Shown here piece by piece: positions 36,690-48,318 of a stretch of 64,000 nt of DNA. A model generated the notes under the pieces. The model made no database searches and was not told where the DNA came from. It worked only from the letters and a program-made list of their open reading frames with translations. The stretch covers positions 1 through 64,000 of the forward strand of contig JAQFVV010012536.1 in NCBI GenBank assembly GCA_028023455.1, in the 5' to 3' direction. The translations under genes and the position numbers were made by a program. Position 1 is the stretch's first letter; each line of letters opens with the position of its first letter. The DNA comes from Epiperipatus broadwayi (taxonomy: Eukaryota; Onychophora; Udeonychophora; Euonychophora; Peripatidae).

Positions 36690-37084
36690 CTTCAAGTTCA
36701 ATCCATCTTCTTTGATCTTTAGCTTCTCTTCTCCACATCACCCCTGCATACTTTCTTATTTCATCCATCCATCTCACATATGGTCTCTTTCTGGGTCTTT
36801 TACAATCTCTTGGAATCCAGTTTAAGATTTCAACTGTCCATCTATTATCATCTCTTCTAGCAACAATATGTCCAACTCAACTCCACTTCATTCTTTTAAT
36901 TTTTTCAATGAGGTCAGTAACACCTGTTTGTTCTCTTACCCATATATTGCATTTTTGATCTCTTTTTGTTATTCCTAACATGCATCTGTCCATACTTCTT
37001 TGAGTGGTCTAAAGTCTCTGTATTGCTCTTCTATTAAGTGTCCAAATCTCAGATCCATTAGTAAGATCTGGTAAAACACATTTA
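36690..37084 (-). pseudogene. RTE C-terminal conserved region
   Basis: Continues from the RT with NGSEIWTLNRRAIQRL, a stop, CMLGITKRDQKCN, WVREQTGVTDLIEKIKR, a one-codon insertion in GHIVARRDDNRW, IPRDCKRPRKRPYVRWMDEI and a terminal ELEETFILQWIDNG. These blocks are shared with the fragments at 8384 and 16576 and define the family in this genome. Confidence 0.8.
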
Positions 37085-38143
37085 TTAAAAACCTTCCTTT
37101 TCAAACACAGGCATATTTCCTTTTAATATCAAGTTATTTCTGCCAAAAGCACTCCAACTAAGTTTAATTCTATGATTAATTTTATCCATTATGTTTTCAT
37201 CTGTATTAATAATCTGACCAAGGTATTTGTAGCTGTTAACTTCTTCTAAGCCATCATAATCGATCTTTATTTTCATATTTTGAGAAAACACATTGAACAT
37301 TAATTTAGTCTTTTTAACATTTATGTTTAGTCCTACCTTCCTACTTTCATCTGATAATTCCAGCAACATTTCCTGCAACTGTAAAACATTATTTTTAAAA
37401 ACAACTACATCATCTGCAAAATCTAAATGACTTAAATAATCTCCATTTACTTTCACTCCTTTAGCTTACCATTTTAATCCATTCGAATACACAAAATACG
37501 TTTTCCAGCACTGCTGTAAAACGTTTTGGAGATATGGACTCACCCTGTCTTAAATCCTTCTCAATGTTGACTTTCATAGTATCATTATGTAATCTAATTG
37601 TTTCTGTTGCATTTTTATAAATATTCTTCAAAATATGACAATATCCTGGATCTATACCTTGATGATCTAATGCTTTAATCACTGAAGAAATGTTTATAGG
37701 ATCAAATGCCTTTTCATAATCTACAAATCCAAAATATAATGGCAACTCATATTCATTTGTCCTTTCTATAACTTCTCTCAATACCTGGATATGATCTACT
37801 GTACTAAAACTACTTTTAAATTCAGCTTGTTCTCCTGGTTGGTGGAAATCCAATGTTCTCTGTAGACAAGTTGTAATTATCTTGGTAAAAAAATTGTAGA
37901 AAATTGATAAAAGGCTGATAGGTCTGTAATTTCTAATATCTTCTTTATCATCTTTTTTTAAAATATTAATATTAATACTGCATTCTTCCAATCATCTGGT
38001 ACATCTTTATCATTTAGACATTTGTTATATAACTTTGTCAAAACATTTTTTATTGCTTCATCTGCTTTTTTTAATATATCGATTATGATTCCATTATTAT
38101 CTGAAGTTTTTCCTTTCTTCATAAATTTAATTACATATCTCAC
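37085..38143 (-). pseudogene. RTE reverse transcriptase domain
   Basis: Three overlapping open stretches (38143-37958, 37991-37461, 37456-37085), split by frameshifts, carry the RT blocks: a GIIIDILKKADEAI thumb-proximal segment, NYRPISLLSIFYNFF, GFVDYEKAFDPINI (motif A with its catalytic Asp), RQGESISPKRFTAVL (usually RQGDSISP), then SHLDFADDVVVF (motif C, FADD). After these, KKTKLMFNV and YKYLGQIINTDENIM lead into the C-terminal region. Catalytic aspartates of A and C are kept; the lesions are indels. It would copy the element's RNA in the nucleus at the nicked target. Confidence 0.9.
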
Positions 38144-38689
38144 TTCTTCATTTAAAATTCTGGGAAATCTGGAAGATATAATAGATTTAGGAGGTACTTG
38201 TTCTTTATTACTATGTAATTCTTGACAGAAGTCTTTTACTCATTTCATGATGTCATCTCTCTTTTTAATAATAATTCCATCTTTTTTTCTTATTGCAGAT
38301 ATAAATTTTCTACCAATACCATCTCTTCTATAGAATTCCTTGCTAGTTCACAGTTATACTTTCTTATATCATTTTCATCTCTTTTCCACACCATTTTACA
38401 AAATTCAAGGTATTCAATCCTTTTTAATGCATCATTTTTGTGTATCATTATATTCCTTCTTTTCTTCATAAATTCTCTAATCTCAGTAGAAAATTTTATT
38501 GGTCAATTGCTGCTTTTTTCTACTAGTTATCTTTGTTGCAGTTTTAAAAAGTGTATCAGTTATTTTCATATTAATTTCATTCAAATATAAATTATGTTCA
38601 AAATCTACTAATACTTGAAACTGATTTGTAAGTTCTAATTTGAATTATTAAAATGTTTCTGAAGATTAGGAATATCAACTGTAAATATT

Positions 38690-39593
38690 GTTTTCCTTAA
38701 TAATTTTTGTCTCTCTAGTTTTGCATTAACACATATCTTACATCTTACTAATCAATGATCACTTCCTGCATTAAATTTATTAAGAACATTACAATCTTGA
38801 AATATGTATTTTCTGTTAGTCAAAATATAATCCAATTCTGCTGTAACTTCATTTGGATGTTTCCATGTTTATTTCATTTTAACATTTTTCTCAAAAAAGA
38901 ATTCATAATATAAAGTTTTTCTTTTTCTGAAAATTCCACAAGTCTATGTCCTCTTTCATTTCTATTACCATAACCAAAATCACCTACAGTACTTTCATCT
39001 TTCATCTGTTTACCAATTCTAGCATTAAAGTCTCCCATAACTATTTTAAAATGTTGTTTACTCTGATGAAAAGGCTTTTGTACATCCATATAAAAATCTT
39101 CTACTACTTCATCACTATGAGAACTTGTTGGGGTATAAACCTGAATCATCTGTATTTGGTATCTGCTATTAAGTTGTATAACTAATCTTGCCACTCTGTC
39201 CCACCCACCAACAATCTCCACAATGTTGTTCTTCCAATTTTTATTTATAATGAATCGTAATCCACTTGTATTTCCAATATTTGTGCTTTTATAGTAGAGT
39301 ACATGTCCACTTTTTAAATCAATTGTCTCTTCACTTTTTCTTCTAACTTCACAAAGTCCAATAATGTCCCATTTAACATAAGACAGTTCTTTTTCTAATT
39401 CTTGCACTCGTTCTTCACTTGAAAGTGATCTGCAGTTGTAAGTACCTAAATAAAAAGTCATTATCAAATGGCAGCCTGGGTCCACAATCAGGGGATTCTT
39501 AGCACCCTCCATCTTTGGCCACCAACTGCTGCCTTTGTTGATGATTTTACAGCCTCCTGAGAATAAGGGCCATGATTTATTTTTGTCTGTCAT
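38690..39593 (-). pseudogene. RTE AP endonuclease domain
   Basis: ATG at 39593 opens a 240-codon frame ending at 38874. Motifs in order: TYNCRSLSSEERV (motif I Asn), IIGLCEVRRKSEE (catalytic Glu), GLRFIINKNWKN, VIQLNSR...IQVYTPTSSHSDE, and IVMGDFNARIG (GDFNA). After a frameshift near 38875 reading continues with ELDYILTNRKY and ends in SDH followed by a stop where family members have SDHR. The enzyme nicks target DNA for target-primed reverse transcription. An upstream in-frame start at 39641 lies in the TA repeat and is unlikely; an alternative start is the Met about 28 codons downstream. Confidence 0.88.
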
Positions 39594-39597
39594 GATT

Positions 39598-39622
39598 GTA
39601 TATATATATATATATATATATA
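39598..39622. repeat. (TA)n microsatellite
   Basis: TA dinucleotide run next to the LINE 5' end. Confidence 0.95.
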
Positions 39623-41026
39623 TTGGAAAAATATTTATCATTTTTACATATATTCATTCTATCTTATCAGGCAACTGAGAAGAAAGACTATGGGGTTTAT
39701 TAATCCTAAACTCAGAGGTAAAAAGCCAATAAATTCACCACACTGGCTAATGCTGGTCCTCAATGGTTGGTAAGAGGTATTAGTCTGTTAAATGTAACTT
39801 TTTATTCATATCTAACACTGGAAAGGATCGTGATGCTGGACGTCACTTTTAAAATAAAGCACTGTGATTCTAACTTCTCTCTATTTTTGTTAATTCTTTT
39901 CTATTATTGTTTCTGGTTTCTAGCTAGTATAAAAGATAGACATTGATAATGATAATTTCATATACTAACTTATTTTAATTAATTAATCAAAGAAGAAAAC
40001 AGACATATATGAGAATGAGAGTATTAGGAGAATTGGTTGGGTTAACAAAACAACAACATATTTATTAATGCAAATAGACATTGATATAATTACACTACAA
40101 TTATATGTACATGGTTTTAATGCCTATTTTTGTCAAATATATATTTGTCTTCAAGTTGAGTGCAAGTTGTATTTGTGCTTTACATCACTACCAAAATCCA
40201 TGACATTACTGTTGACATCATCTGAATAATATTTCAGATTGTCTCTACAACTTAAATGTTAACATTTGAAAAGAGGTAAAAAAAATTATTAGTCCAAAGA
40301 AAAAAGGGATTAAATTTCATTTCCACATACAAAATCTTGACCTACATTCACAAGTGATAAGAATACTCTCTCCCAAATTTATTATTTAAAATAAATCTTC
40401 ATTATTTCTGATTATATTTTAAACCTACGTCTTTCCAAATTGAAATAATTAATTTTTTGCCTTATAGAGATGATGTCTGTGCTTAATTATTATTAGAAAC
40501 TTTGCATATATATTGAATCTTGATTCATAAAATCCATTACTTAATATATAATAGGGTTATCTTTTTAGTATGGTTGCGTCCAATCCATCTGTGAATTATC
40601 TACCAGTATCGTTTCAGAGCAGTTTCACTAACTTCTTGAGATTCTTCAATCTTGATTAGTGGGTATACATCAAGGCATCATCATAGAATAACTCTGACTA
40701 TGGTTAATCCATCTCTTGATATACACCAGGCAACACAATGAATGATTTCATACTAAATCTTAGCCAGTTATTTATTTCTGCTAGACACGAATTGGCAGGG
40801 AGCAATAGATTGATGCATTATTGTGACTATTAGTCAGATATCTTGAGAAAACTCTGAGCACAAGTGTGACTTTTCATGACTTAATATTACTGCAAGGGAG
40901 CTATACTAAAAAGTATTTTTCCATACTGAACTTTGCCTTTTTACTTCTGAAAGACATAGCTTTTTTCCTATCTAAGGTGTCAGGGTTTAATGTTAGAATC
41001 AGCTAATGAACATTGCTGATATTTTT
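39623..41026. other. Unassigned; possible LINE 5' UTR then low-complexity DNA
   Basis: 39660-39900 is slightly GC-richer and could be LINE 5' UTR or flanking DNA. 40550-41026 looks like decayed coding-type sequence but no frame is readable. Confidence 0.4.
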
Positions 41027-41284
41027 TTAATCCAGCCACTTTTGCGATCTGCATAAGTAATCACTGATGGATTTCTGAGCTGATTGAATTATATCTGAAG
41101 TCTGATCTCTATTATCAAAAACTGTCATCTCTTATTTATCAAAAATTGTATTATAATACCTTTTATAATCTTTCTTTGTAACACCACAATCATTTATTAA
41201 AAAACATGCTTTCTGTAAGGTGGAAGCTAAAGAGTTCATCTGGATAGGATATTTTTCAACAACATCCATGATCTTTTCATCTCA
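41027..41284 (-). pseudogene. Coding-like relic of unknown family
   Basis: On the minus strand a frame runs 41281-41135 (49 codons), meets one TAA (41132-41134) and continues in register to TAA 41027-41029. The peptide is well mixed and non-repetitive (DEKIMDVVEKYPIQMNSL; NDCGVTKKDYKRYYNTIFDK; after the stop, DQTSDIIQSAQKSISDY). In this AT-rich background 84 codons with a single stop suggest a decayed protein gene, perhaps a transposase. Upstream a TGA precedes GATGAAAAG and coding similarity seems to continue weakly. No family recognised. Confidence 0.4.
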
Positions 41285-41550
41285 CTTGCCAAATGCTTAA
41301 TTTCTTACAACTTTCATGGAGATTTAATTATTTACTAAATTACAGCTTTTAATATTTTTTAATTTTATACAAATTAAAAATTTATAAATTGAAGTTATTT
41401 GTGTTGAGTGATGGATTAATAATAGATTGGGTGATAAATTTGGGTTATAGACTACTAATTTTATTATTAGGTGAAAGCATTTAAATATGTATATTTGGCA
41501 ATTACAGTGCTTTAACCAATTACATTATCGTAATAAGATAAGGCTGTTTG

Positions 41551-43107
41551 TACATCTTTACCCCACTTAGCAATGGCAATTGGTCCTCCAAAACTCATCA
41601 TTAAGCAAGAATATCGTATACATAATACGTATTTATAATGGAGGTCTATGGGAAAAAAATTGGTCGGTTCCAGTCAACATAAAATATCCACATTGGTTTC
41701 CAAACTCAAAGATTTTCTTGATTTTTTCATGACAATGATGACTAAATACGGTATCTAAAAAGAAAAATTTTATATCACTAGGAAAAAAAATGCATATTTT
41801 CACTGTTTAAAAAGTACAGCACAGCAAAAAGAAAGAGAAAATGAAACTAAATTTGAATTCAAGAGTTTTTATATTCTTTGGCAGAAGTTTTTCATCGTAA
41901 TGAAAAAAAAAATCCATACTGAAGTGCATTTTTTTTAAAATTTGTATTAGAGTACATATTACTGTACATTTATGTTTATTACTACTTATGTGAAATTATT
42001 CAAATTGAAAAACAATGTTTAATTATAAATTATTTAATTGAACATAAAGACTTATTAATGTACACCAGAATAATAAAACGCTTAATGTGTATCTTAAATC
42101 AGTCAACTTTAGAAGAAAAAAAATTTAACTTATTTTAAAAGAAAAAAAAACCAATTGTACTAATTTTCTAAAACATATGCGCGAAGTTTATTTTTCTTTT
42201 ATTTTATATTTGCTATAAGTCAATTGTTGGAATCTTAATAAATACAGTACTATATTTTTAGTAATGTAATAGTGCTCCCCCTCCCCCATTTATGTAGAAG
42301 AAAATTCATTAACATTTATTTTAAATACAATCTGTTTTTCTTTTTAAACTTTTCTAATTTGACATTTGCATTTTAAAATGTTTTTCTTTTGATTTGAAAC
42401 AACTTGAGTGTAAACAACATGTTTATTAATGAAGTTACAAAATCAGTAACTATTTTTACATAATTATCCAGGTGTTCTAAAAATAATATATCATAATTAA
42501 GAAACACACACACACAGTTTAATATTCATATTTAGGGTTTTCCTGAAAGTTTGTGATGACGGTATTTTAGTTGTCCTGTACCGTATTTATATATTGGACT
42601 ATTTCATCATTTAATATAAGTGTTAAATGTCTTTAGAAAAATTAAACTTTATTTAAATAATCCAAGTACTGTACATTATATTTAAATAAAGTTTAATTTT
42701 TCTAAAGACATTCAACACTTATATGTACACTATACAGTATTATAGATTCAGTAATTATAGATATTTTAAGTTTATACATTCTATATTCAAAATATTGAAT
42801 GCAGCACTAACATTGTGTTTTATGAATAAAATATTGTATGTGTATACAATTACAGCGAAGTCATTACCTGTATATGTATTACAATAATATACTTTTGCTT
42901 TTAGGTAAAATGAATTTAAAATACCTATTCTCTGATGTTAGCAGTGATGCAAAATTCAAGATGGCTGCCCCCCAAAAATTTTGTAAATTTTTTTTCCCGA
43001 TCATTATAGTGAAAAATCGATTGTAAATCGTAGTGGGTACAAATTGATAATGATCGCTGTTGCAAAATATTGCTAAATAGCCAATCGCTAAGTGGGGTAA
43101 AGGTGTA
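41551..43107. mobile_element. pogo/Tigger-like non-autonomous DNA element
   Basis: The left end TACATCTTTACCCCACTTAG and the reverse complement of the right end, TACACCTTTACCCCACTTAG, are inverted repeats that continue weakly inward (GCAATGGC / GCGATTGG). Both ends carry TA, as expected for TA-targeting Tc1/mariner/pogo elements. The subterminal style (TCATCATTAAGC, a TATAATGG..TATGGGAAAAAAAT segment) resembles Tigger-type ends. The 1.55-kb interior has no transposase frame and contains the hairpin at 42618-42723. Confidence 0.5.
42618..42723. repeat. Hairpin inverted repeat
   Basis: ATAAGTGTTAAATGTCTTTA..TTTATTTAAATA (left, 42618-42660) is repeated in reverse complement at about 42679-42723 with one mismatch (TTCAACACTTAT). 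The 43-45-bp arms have a small centre. Confidence 0.85.
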
Positions 43108-43449
43108 TTTGCTATGAACTAAACTCTGCTCATTGTAATAAAAATGGAATTTTAGCTCAATAATACCGTAAGCACACATTACAAAATTTATATATCTTGC
43201 AATGCTTGTACAAATATAACTGTAAAATTTATTTTAATTTCCAGCCATGAACAATTCCATAAATCATACAACCTCTCTATTTAATTTTTCTTACAAAGTA
43301 AACATGTTATAAGTAATTAAATAAACGAGCAATTGAAATTATTCAATGCAGCAAATTTATCTTTTATACATATATATTTGAAGCCACATGCATATAGGAT
43401 ATTTATTTATTTTACTGACATTTTGTTTTTGTTCAAACTACCTTGGTAC

Positions 43450-44114
43450 TACCTTCATTTTTTTTCCTGCTTTGTCAATCCTTTCTCCTACATTTTGAAC
43501 TTTATCACTTAATTCTATTCTAGCCTTCTCTAATTGTTCTTTCATTTCAAACTGTACTTTTTATATTTCTTCTTATTATGTCCAGTCTTTGTTGTTGGAT
43601 TACCCACTGTATCACTTTCACTTCTTGCTGCAGATTTTCCATCACTGTTCTCTGATTTTCATCCATATTCTGTTGCAGGTTTTTATTCATTTTCTGTATT
43701 CTCTGTTGATTTTGTAGCAAATTTTCATTCGTTTAATTCTTTCTTTGATCCATTCTTTGCATATTTTTATTCATTTGATTTTACTTCTCATTCATTTTCT
43801 GTTGCAAATTTTCTTTCATTTGACACATACTTTGATCCATTCTTTGTTCCATTTTTTGCGTGTTTTCATTCATTTGATTTGCTATTCTTTGCAACATTTG
43901 ACTAAATATTTCCATATTCGACATTTCATAATCTTCTCACTTTTTACCTATTTTTATATGTTCAGTATCCCTAATTACAAGTTGAGATTTCTTAAAGCTT
44001 CTATCAGATCTTTCTGGTTCTACCACTTCAACTTGTGGCTCAGGATTAACACTACTAACCTCATTTTTTTGACCACTCTCTCTTTTTCTATCTCCATCAA
44101 AATTTTGTTTCATT
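43450..44114 (-). pseudogene. Decayed gag-like coiled-coil protein
   Basis: The minus-strand frame from ATG at 44114 reads for about 60 codons (Glu/Ser/Val-rich start with QLVIRDTEHIKIGKK), meets a stop and continues in register through further single stops. The repeated coiled-coil segment has units of the type MEQRMDQSM, MKENLQQKMNE, MNKNMQRMDQR and MNKNLQQNMDENQ. A frameshift near 43560 leads to a tail KEQLEKARIELSDKVQNVGE. Tandem Gln/Met/Asn-rich heptads and length parallel the ORF at 2196-2831, so this is probably the N-terminal gag or accessory protein of a related LTR element whose other parts are lost. Plus-strand frames of 123-124 codons here are shadows. Confidence 0.6.
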
Positions 44115-44130
44115 TATAAATAATTGAAAT

Positions 44131-45806
44131 ATTAGTCAGTTTTCTCCTAAAAATGGAAACAAAACCAAATGAATTTTCTTCAATCTATTTTCATCAAAAC
44201 CATCAGTTAAAATTTTACTTTGCTGTTTAATTTTAAAATTTTAAAATTGACCCAAAATATATTTTATAATAAAGAACCGTATTATGGCTCTACAATATTC
44301 AAACTTATATGTTTTAAAAATTAAAAAAAAAAAACACCATTAAGTTGTATTAATTATCTCAAAGTGTTTACTTTATTTTAAATTCATTAAAAAGCCACAA
44401 TTAAAAACAGATTATATTCTTCAATATCTCAAGATACTTTTAAGTGCCAACAACTAACTGATTATCATATTTAAATCACATTATCACAATTTTTATGCTT
44501 AAATAAACCAAAAGAATATCATTAATCTGTTGTCATGGCAACATTCCAATTAGATAATAAATGGATTCTATGATTCTATTGCTTCTTTGACAACAGATTT
44601 CTGGTATTCCTTTGGTTTATATATGCATGAGTGTTATAATGAGATGATTTATACTCAAAATAATAATAAGGAATTGGTACACATTCATGAATTATATAGG
44701 TATGTTGTAAGTGCTGCATGTGAATTATTACTTATATGTATGTATGTAAGTTTGTGAGTATGTATACATATTAACTTCCCTGGCTGAAGGCAAGCTGAAA
44801 GAGAGGCAACAGAATACTACAGTCATGTATTAACATTTGAATCTTGATGATGGAAATTTGCTTTTGGTTACCACATCCTTAATACAATTTATTCATCATC
44901 TCAATTTAAACACATCATGTATTTTATCTAGTTCTTTGGATCAGTAAGATATATATGCATTGTAAAATGTTTGTTAAGTCTGGCTATATGCCCATTCAAT
45001 GACCAATATTGAATGGTTAGTTAGGTATATTTAATTATTTTTTCAGGTTTTAATCGGGTTTAGGACTTTTCAGTAGCCAATTCCCAGCTGTTCCTTCAAC
45101 ATTGATCATTGATTGGATGGTGAAACAAAGTTAGGAAATTAAATTAAATTTTTATTGTCGGTGATCAGCAGTCCTGCTGAATACTGCTTTCTCTTTTCTA
45201 TAGAGAAGTGGGCTATTAAAAGAGTGTTTTATTTATTTGTACATTATCAAATGAAGGTTGTTTTCAGTTGAAATGTAATTGGGGCAGATGTCTACTTCTG
45301 ATTTAAGATATTTTATTTTATTCATTTACAAAATATGTAAAACAGTCTTTAAAGGGGAAAACCTCTCCAAAAATCATGAAAGAGGCAGTGAAAGGAAGCG
45401 GCATCACTCATAACGCTTGCCATTTTTCAGGAAGTGCAGGTTTGAAAGGTTTTTATCCAAGGTTTTGACCACCAGCTAAGAATAATTATTCATTTGCAGA
45501 CTAATATTGGATAGTTATCTGGGTTGCTATGGGCCAAACTACTTTTCTAAACAAATAAAAATATTTTGATTATGAGCTAGAGTATAAAACTCAAAGATAG
45601 ATTTTGATGCAATTGAAAATCCTACTTTAAAGACTAATTAGAAACTAAAATTTTTTGTCATGTTTACTTGTTTTGGACTCGAACCCAGATGTAATATGTA
45701 GCAGGCGGATGCATTACTGTATTCCCATGAAGAATATTATGCTAGCACCAAAGTTGAATATTTGAACTAAGTATATATATAGTATACAAAACACATTATA
45801 AATTTC
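44131..45806. other. Unassigned AT-rich DNA
   Basis: No gene. TATG-type simple repeat near 44735-44770. 45668-45708 (minus: a GGGTTCGAGTCC B box-like end) may be a tRNA-like relic. Confidence 0.5.
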
Positions 45807-45814
45807 TGTTTTAA

Positions 45815-46060
45815 ATCATTAAACATCTCATGATCACCATTTCTTATGCTTTCTCATAACTGTTATTAAAACAGGCAAAACTCTCCCTATAGTAGTGCCA
45901 CTTAGTGCAAACCAGAGCAATCAATGGATACCAGAAGGCTTTTTAGTCTGGAGATATTGGATGAGTAGGCACTAGATAGGGATTTTATGCACAGGCGTTC
46001 TGGCATCCCTTGATTACTCTGGCTTGCACTGCGTGGCACTACTGTATGGAGAGTTTTGCT
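45815..46060. mobile_element. Fold-back family B copy
   Basis: The left arm has AGGCAAAACTCTCC, AGTAGTGCCACTTAGTGC and CAGAGCAATCAATGG. The right arm has its reverse complement (CTTGATTACTCTGGCTTG, GTGGCACTACTGTATGG, GAGAGTTTTGC). The loop is about 55 bp (GAGATATTGGATGAGTAGGC). TGTTTTAA flanks both ends (45807-45814, 46061-46068), a possible target duplication. The 68-codon minus frame is fortuitous. Confidence 0.75.
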
Positions 46061-46076
46061 TGTTTTAATTTTTGTT

Positions 46077-47039
46077 CTAAATAGGTTTTTTATATAATGA
46101 TTATACAATTTTTTGTGTTTTTAATTTTATTTTATTCATTGTTACATTTCTTACCATAAATCTATAAATTTTAAAATAAAATGAAAAATTAAAGTTGAAA
46201 AAGAAATGCGGGAAGTTTCTAGTAATTATATTAGCTAAAAATATTTTTGCAGATAAATCATTGACGTTCAGTTTTACCTGGAATAACGTACTAAAGAATT
46301 TAAATTACCAATTGAAAATTTTTTTTACCTTCTAAATATAGATAAAGAAAAACAACAACAAACATTTCATATAATAATAGAACTATTTTTTTTAATCTGT
46401 AAAAAAGAAAACATTTTTTTTTTAATTAGTTGAATTCAGTTAATCAATTACAAATTTGGTTTAAGCGTGTTGAAGAAAAAAGTTAATTTAGAAAATTGTA
46501 TAAATAATTATAAAAAAAGAAACGGAAAATATGACGCTAAAATTGTAATTTATAAAGCAAGTATTAATTAAAAAATGACAAACAATTAGAAAAGAAAAAC
46601 TATATTGTCCATTAAAAAACAAGTTAATTAAAAAAGTTGTTTAAAATTACCATGATATAGATTTTTATTTGTATACGAATACTGAATTTATTTTGCTTTA
46701 TATTTGTGTTTTTAAATATACAAACACATACTTACACAATGTATAATTAAGCCTATCTATGTCACTTCCACGATTTAAGGTTCGAATTCAAATGGAAAGT
46801 CAAAAATTTTCAAATAAATTTAGCGTTGTTTTTTTTTAGTTACATAGTATGACCAACTTCGGGTAGTCATCCAATTATAGGGTATTAAATGAATATCTAA
46901 CTATTTATGATTGAAGTATGAAAAATATAAAAGAGGAAAAGTATAAAAGATGGAAAAGTATAAAGAGTGTCGTCCATTGTTTTATGGGAATAATGTTTGA
47001 GAAGGCTTTCATTTGTAATAGACGATTTTGCTTTCATTC
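46077..47039. other. Unassigned AT-rich DNA
   Basis: A short tandem run of GGAAAAGTATAAA units lies at about 46918-46966. No gene supported. Confidence 0.5.
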
Positions 47040-47420
47040 ACTTATACACTACTCATGTAAATATACAGGATTTAAACACAGACTTTCAAGGGCCCTTCAA
47101 CTATCGTCACTATCTTATATATATATATCGCTGATCCACATGACCACACACATGACGAAAAGATAAATAATCACTAGTATACGTATTTCATGCTGAACCA
47201 GCACACATCAATTGGTCCAGAACATCATCTCCCACACGTATATATAAACAATCCTCAGTTTATATTAAGATCTCAAATGTTCATACTTTAATGGACAGGC
47301 TTCAATCTACTCCAATTTCCAACTCTTCAGCCATCCATACCATTGAAAATCTGATGATGGAATGTCAAAATGCCATACTGATGCGAATATTATTGTTATG
47401 CTCATGTTGACCTCAAGTCA
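47040..47420. mobile_element. Family C element, opposite-orientation interior
   Basis: Starts with the family C arm (GATTTAAACACAGACTTTC, CCTTCAACTATCGTCACTAT) and then the reverse complement of the interior of 47507-47980 (ATTTCATGCTGAACCAGCAC, TTGGTCCAGAACATCATCTC, CAGTTTATATTAAGA, GGACAGGCTTCAATCTAC, CAACTCTTCAGCCATCC). The right arm is missing or decayed. Confidence 0.65.
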
Positions 47421-47506
47421 TTCAGACCCCTCATGTATAGGACCTTATTCATTTAAGTACATAGAAGAGAGATGGGCAGGATAGGATGCAGGCTTAATGA
47501 GTAATA

Positions 47507-47980
47507 TTTGAAATACAGGCATTCTTCATATACCTGGAGTTTAATTGTAAATATAGGGGATTTGAACACAGACTTTTGAGCACCCTTCAAACATCCACAC
47601 TATCTCATACCACTGATTTGGACATTCCATTATCAGATTTTCGATGGTCTGGATGGCTGAAGAGTTGGAGGTTGAAGTAGATTGAAGGCTGTCCATTAAA
47701 GTATGATGACTTGCTATCTTAATATAAACTGAGCACTGAATATAAATATATATATATATATATATGGGAGATGATGATCTGGACCAACTGATGAGTACTA
47801 GTTCAGCATGAAATATGCAAATTGGTGATTATTTATCTTTTATATATATATATGTGTGTGGTCATGTGTATCAGTGGTATAAGATAGTTTGGATACTTGA
47901 AGGGTGCTTGAAAGTCTGTGTTCAAATCCTGTATATTTACAATTAAGCTCCAGGTATATGAAGAATGCCTGTATTTCAAA
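47507..47980. mobile_element. Family C fold-back, complete
   Basis: Arms of about 105 bp: TTTGAAATACAGGCATTCTT at the left end and AAGAATGCCTGTATTTCAAA at the right. Each arm includes a B box-like GTTCAAATCC (left as GGGGATTTGAACACAGAC, right as GTCTGTGTTCAAATCC) and a tRNA-like TATCAGTGGTATAAGATAG segment. The asymmetric interior (GAAGAGTTGGAGGTTGAAG, AAACTGAGCACTGAATA, a TA run, GGACCAACTGATGAGTAC, GTTCAGCATGAAATATGC) is found singly in other copies. No coding capacity. Confidence 0.8.
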
Positions 47981-48000
47981 TTTTTCACTACTTATGTGTA

Positions 48001-48280
48001 TATTTGTATAGTGTATATATATATCAATGCATGTATTTATATATTATGCATTTAAGGGGAGCAAACCAGTTATCCTCAGGCTACAAATACATAACACCTC
48101 TGTATGTTCAGCAAGAATTAATAATAGAATGAATCCATGCATATTTGCATAATGTATATATATTTATACATGTATTTATATATTATGCAATTAAAGGGAG
48201 CAAATCAATTTTCTCAGGCTACAAATAAATAATATCTCTGCATGTTCAGCAAGAATTAATAATAAAATGAATCCATGCAT
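48001..48280. repeat. 141-bp tandem duplication
   Basis: Two head-to-tail copies (48001-48141, 48142-48280) share TGTATTTATATATTATGCA, CTCAGGCTACAAATA, and GTTCAGCAAGAATTAATAAT, then ATGAATCCATGCAT, with scattered differences. Confidence 0.85.
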
Positions 48281-48318
48281 TCTTTAAGTTTTTGATGTTT
48301 AAAAACTTTCGTTTGGTC

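Larger units (their letters stand above)
36637..39593 (-). mobile_element. RTE-type non-LTR retrotransposon, near full-length, inactivated
   Basis: On the minus strand: a start near 39593, an AP-type endonuclease (39593-38690), a linker, reverse transcriptase (about 38143-37085), a C-terminal conserved region (to about 36690) and a 3' tail of TGATGATGATGAT (36637-36660). Endonuclease plus RT in one ~3-kb unit with a triplet-repeat 3' end is the RTE layout. Several frameshifts and stops break it, so this copy is dead. Three other fragments of the family lie in the window (8384-9415, 16576-16878, 17889-17978). The 5' end is uncertain: a TA microsatellite sits at 39598-39622, and 39623-39900 may hold 5' UTR. 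Confidence 0.92.

Noticed and set aside
38022-39185. Plus-strand frames across the RTE LINE (38022-38225, 38222-38590, 38946-39185)
   Set aside because: Antisense shadows of the minus-strand endonuclease and RT, which carry all the motifs.
43534-44119. Two Phe/His-rich plus-strand frames of 123-124 codons
   Set aside because: They are the antisense shadow of the minus-strand gag-like relic; only that frame shows heptad repeats and a sensible start.
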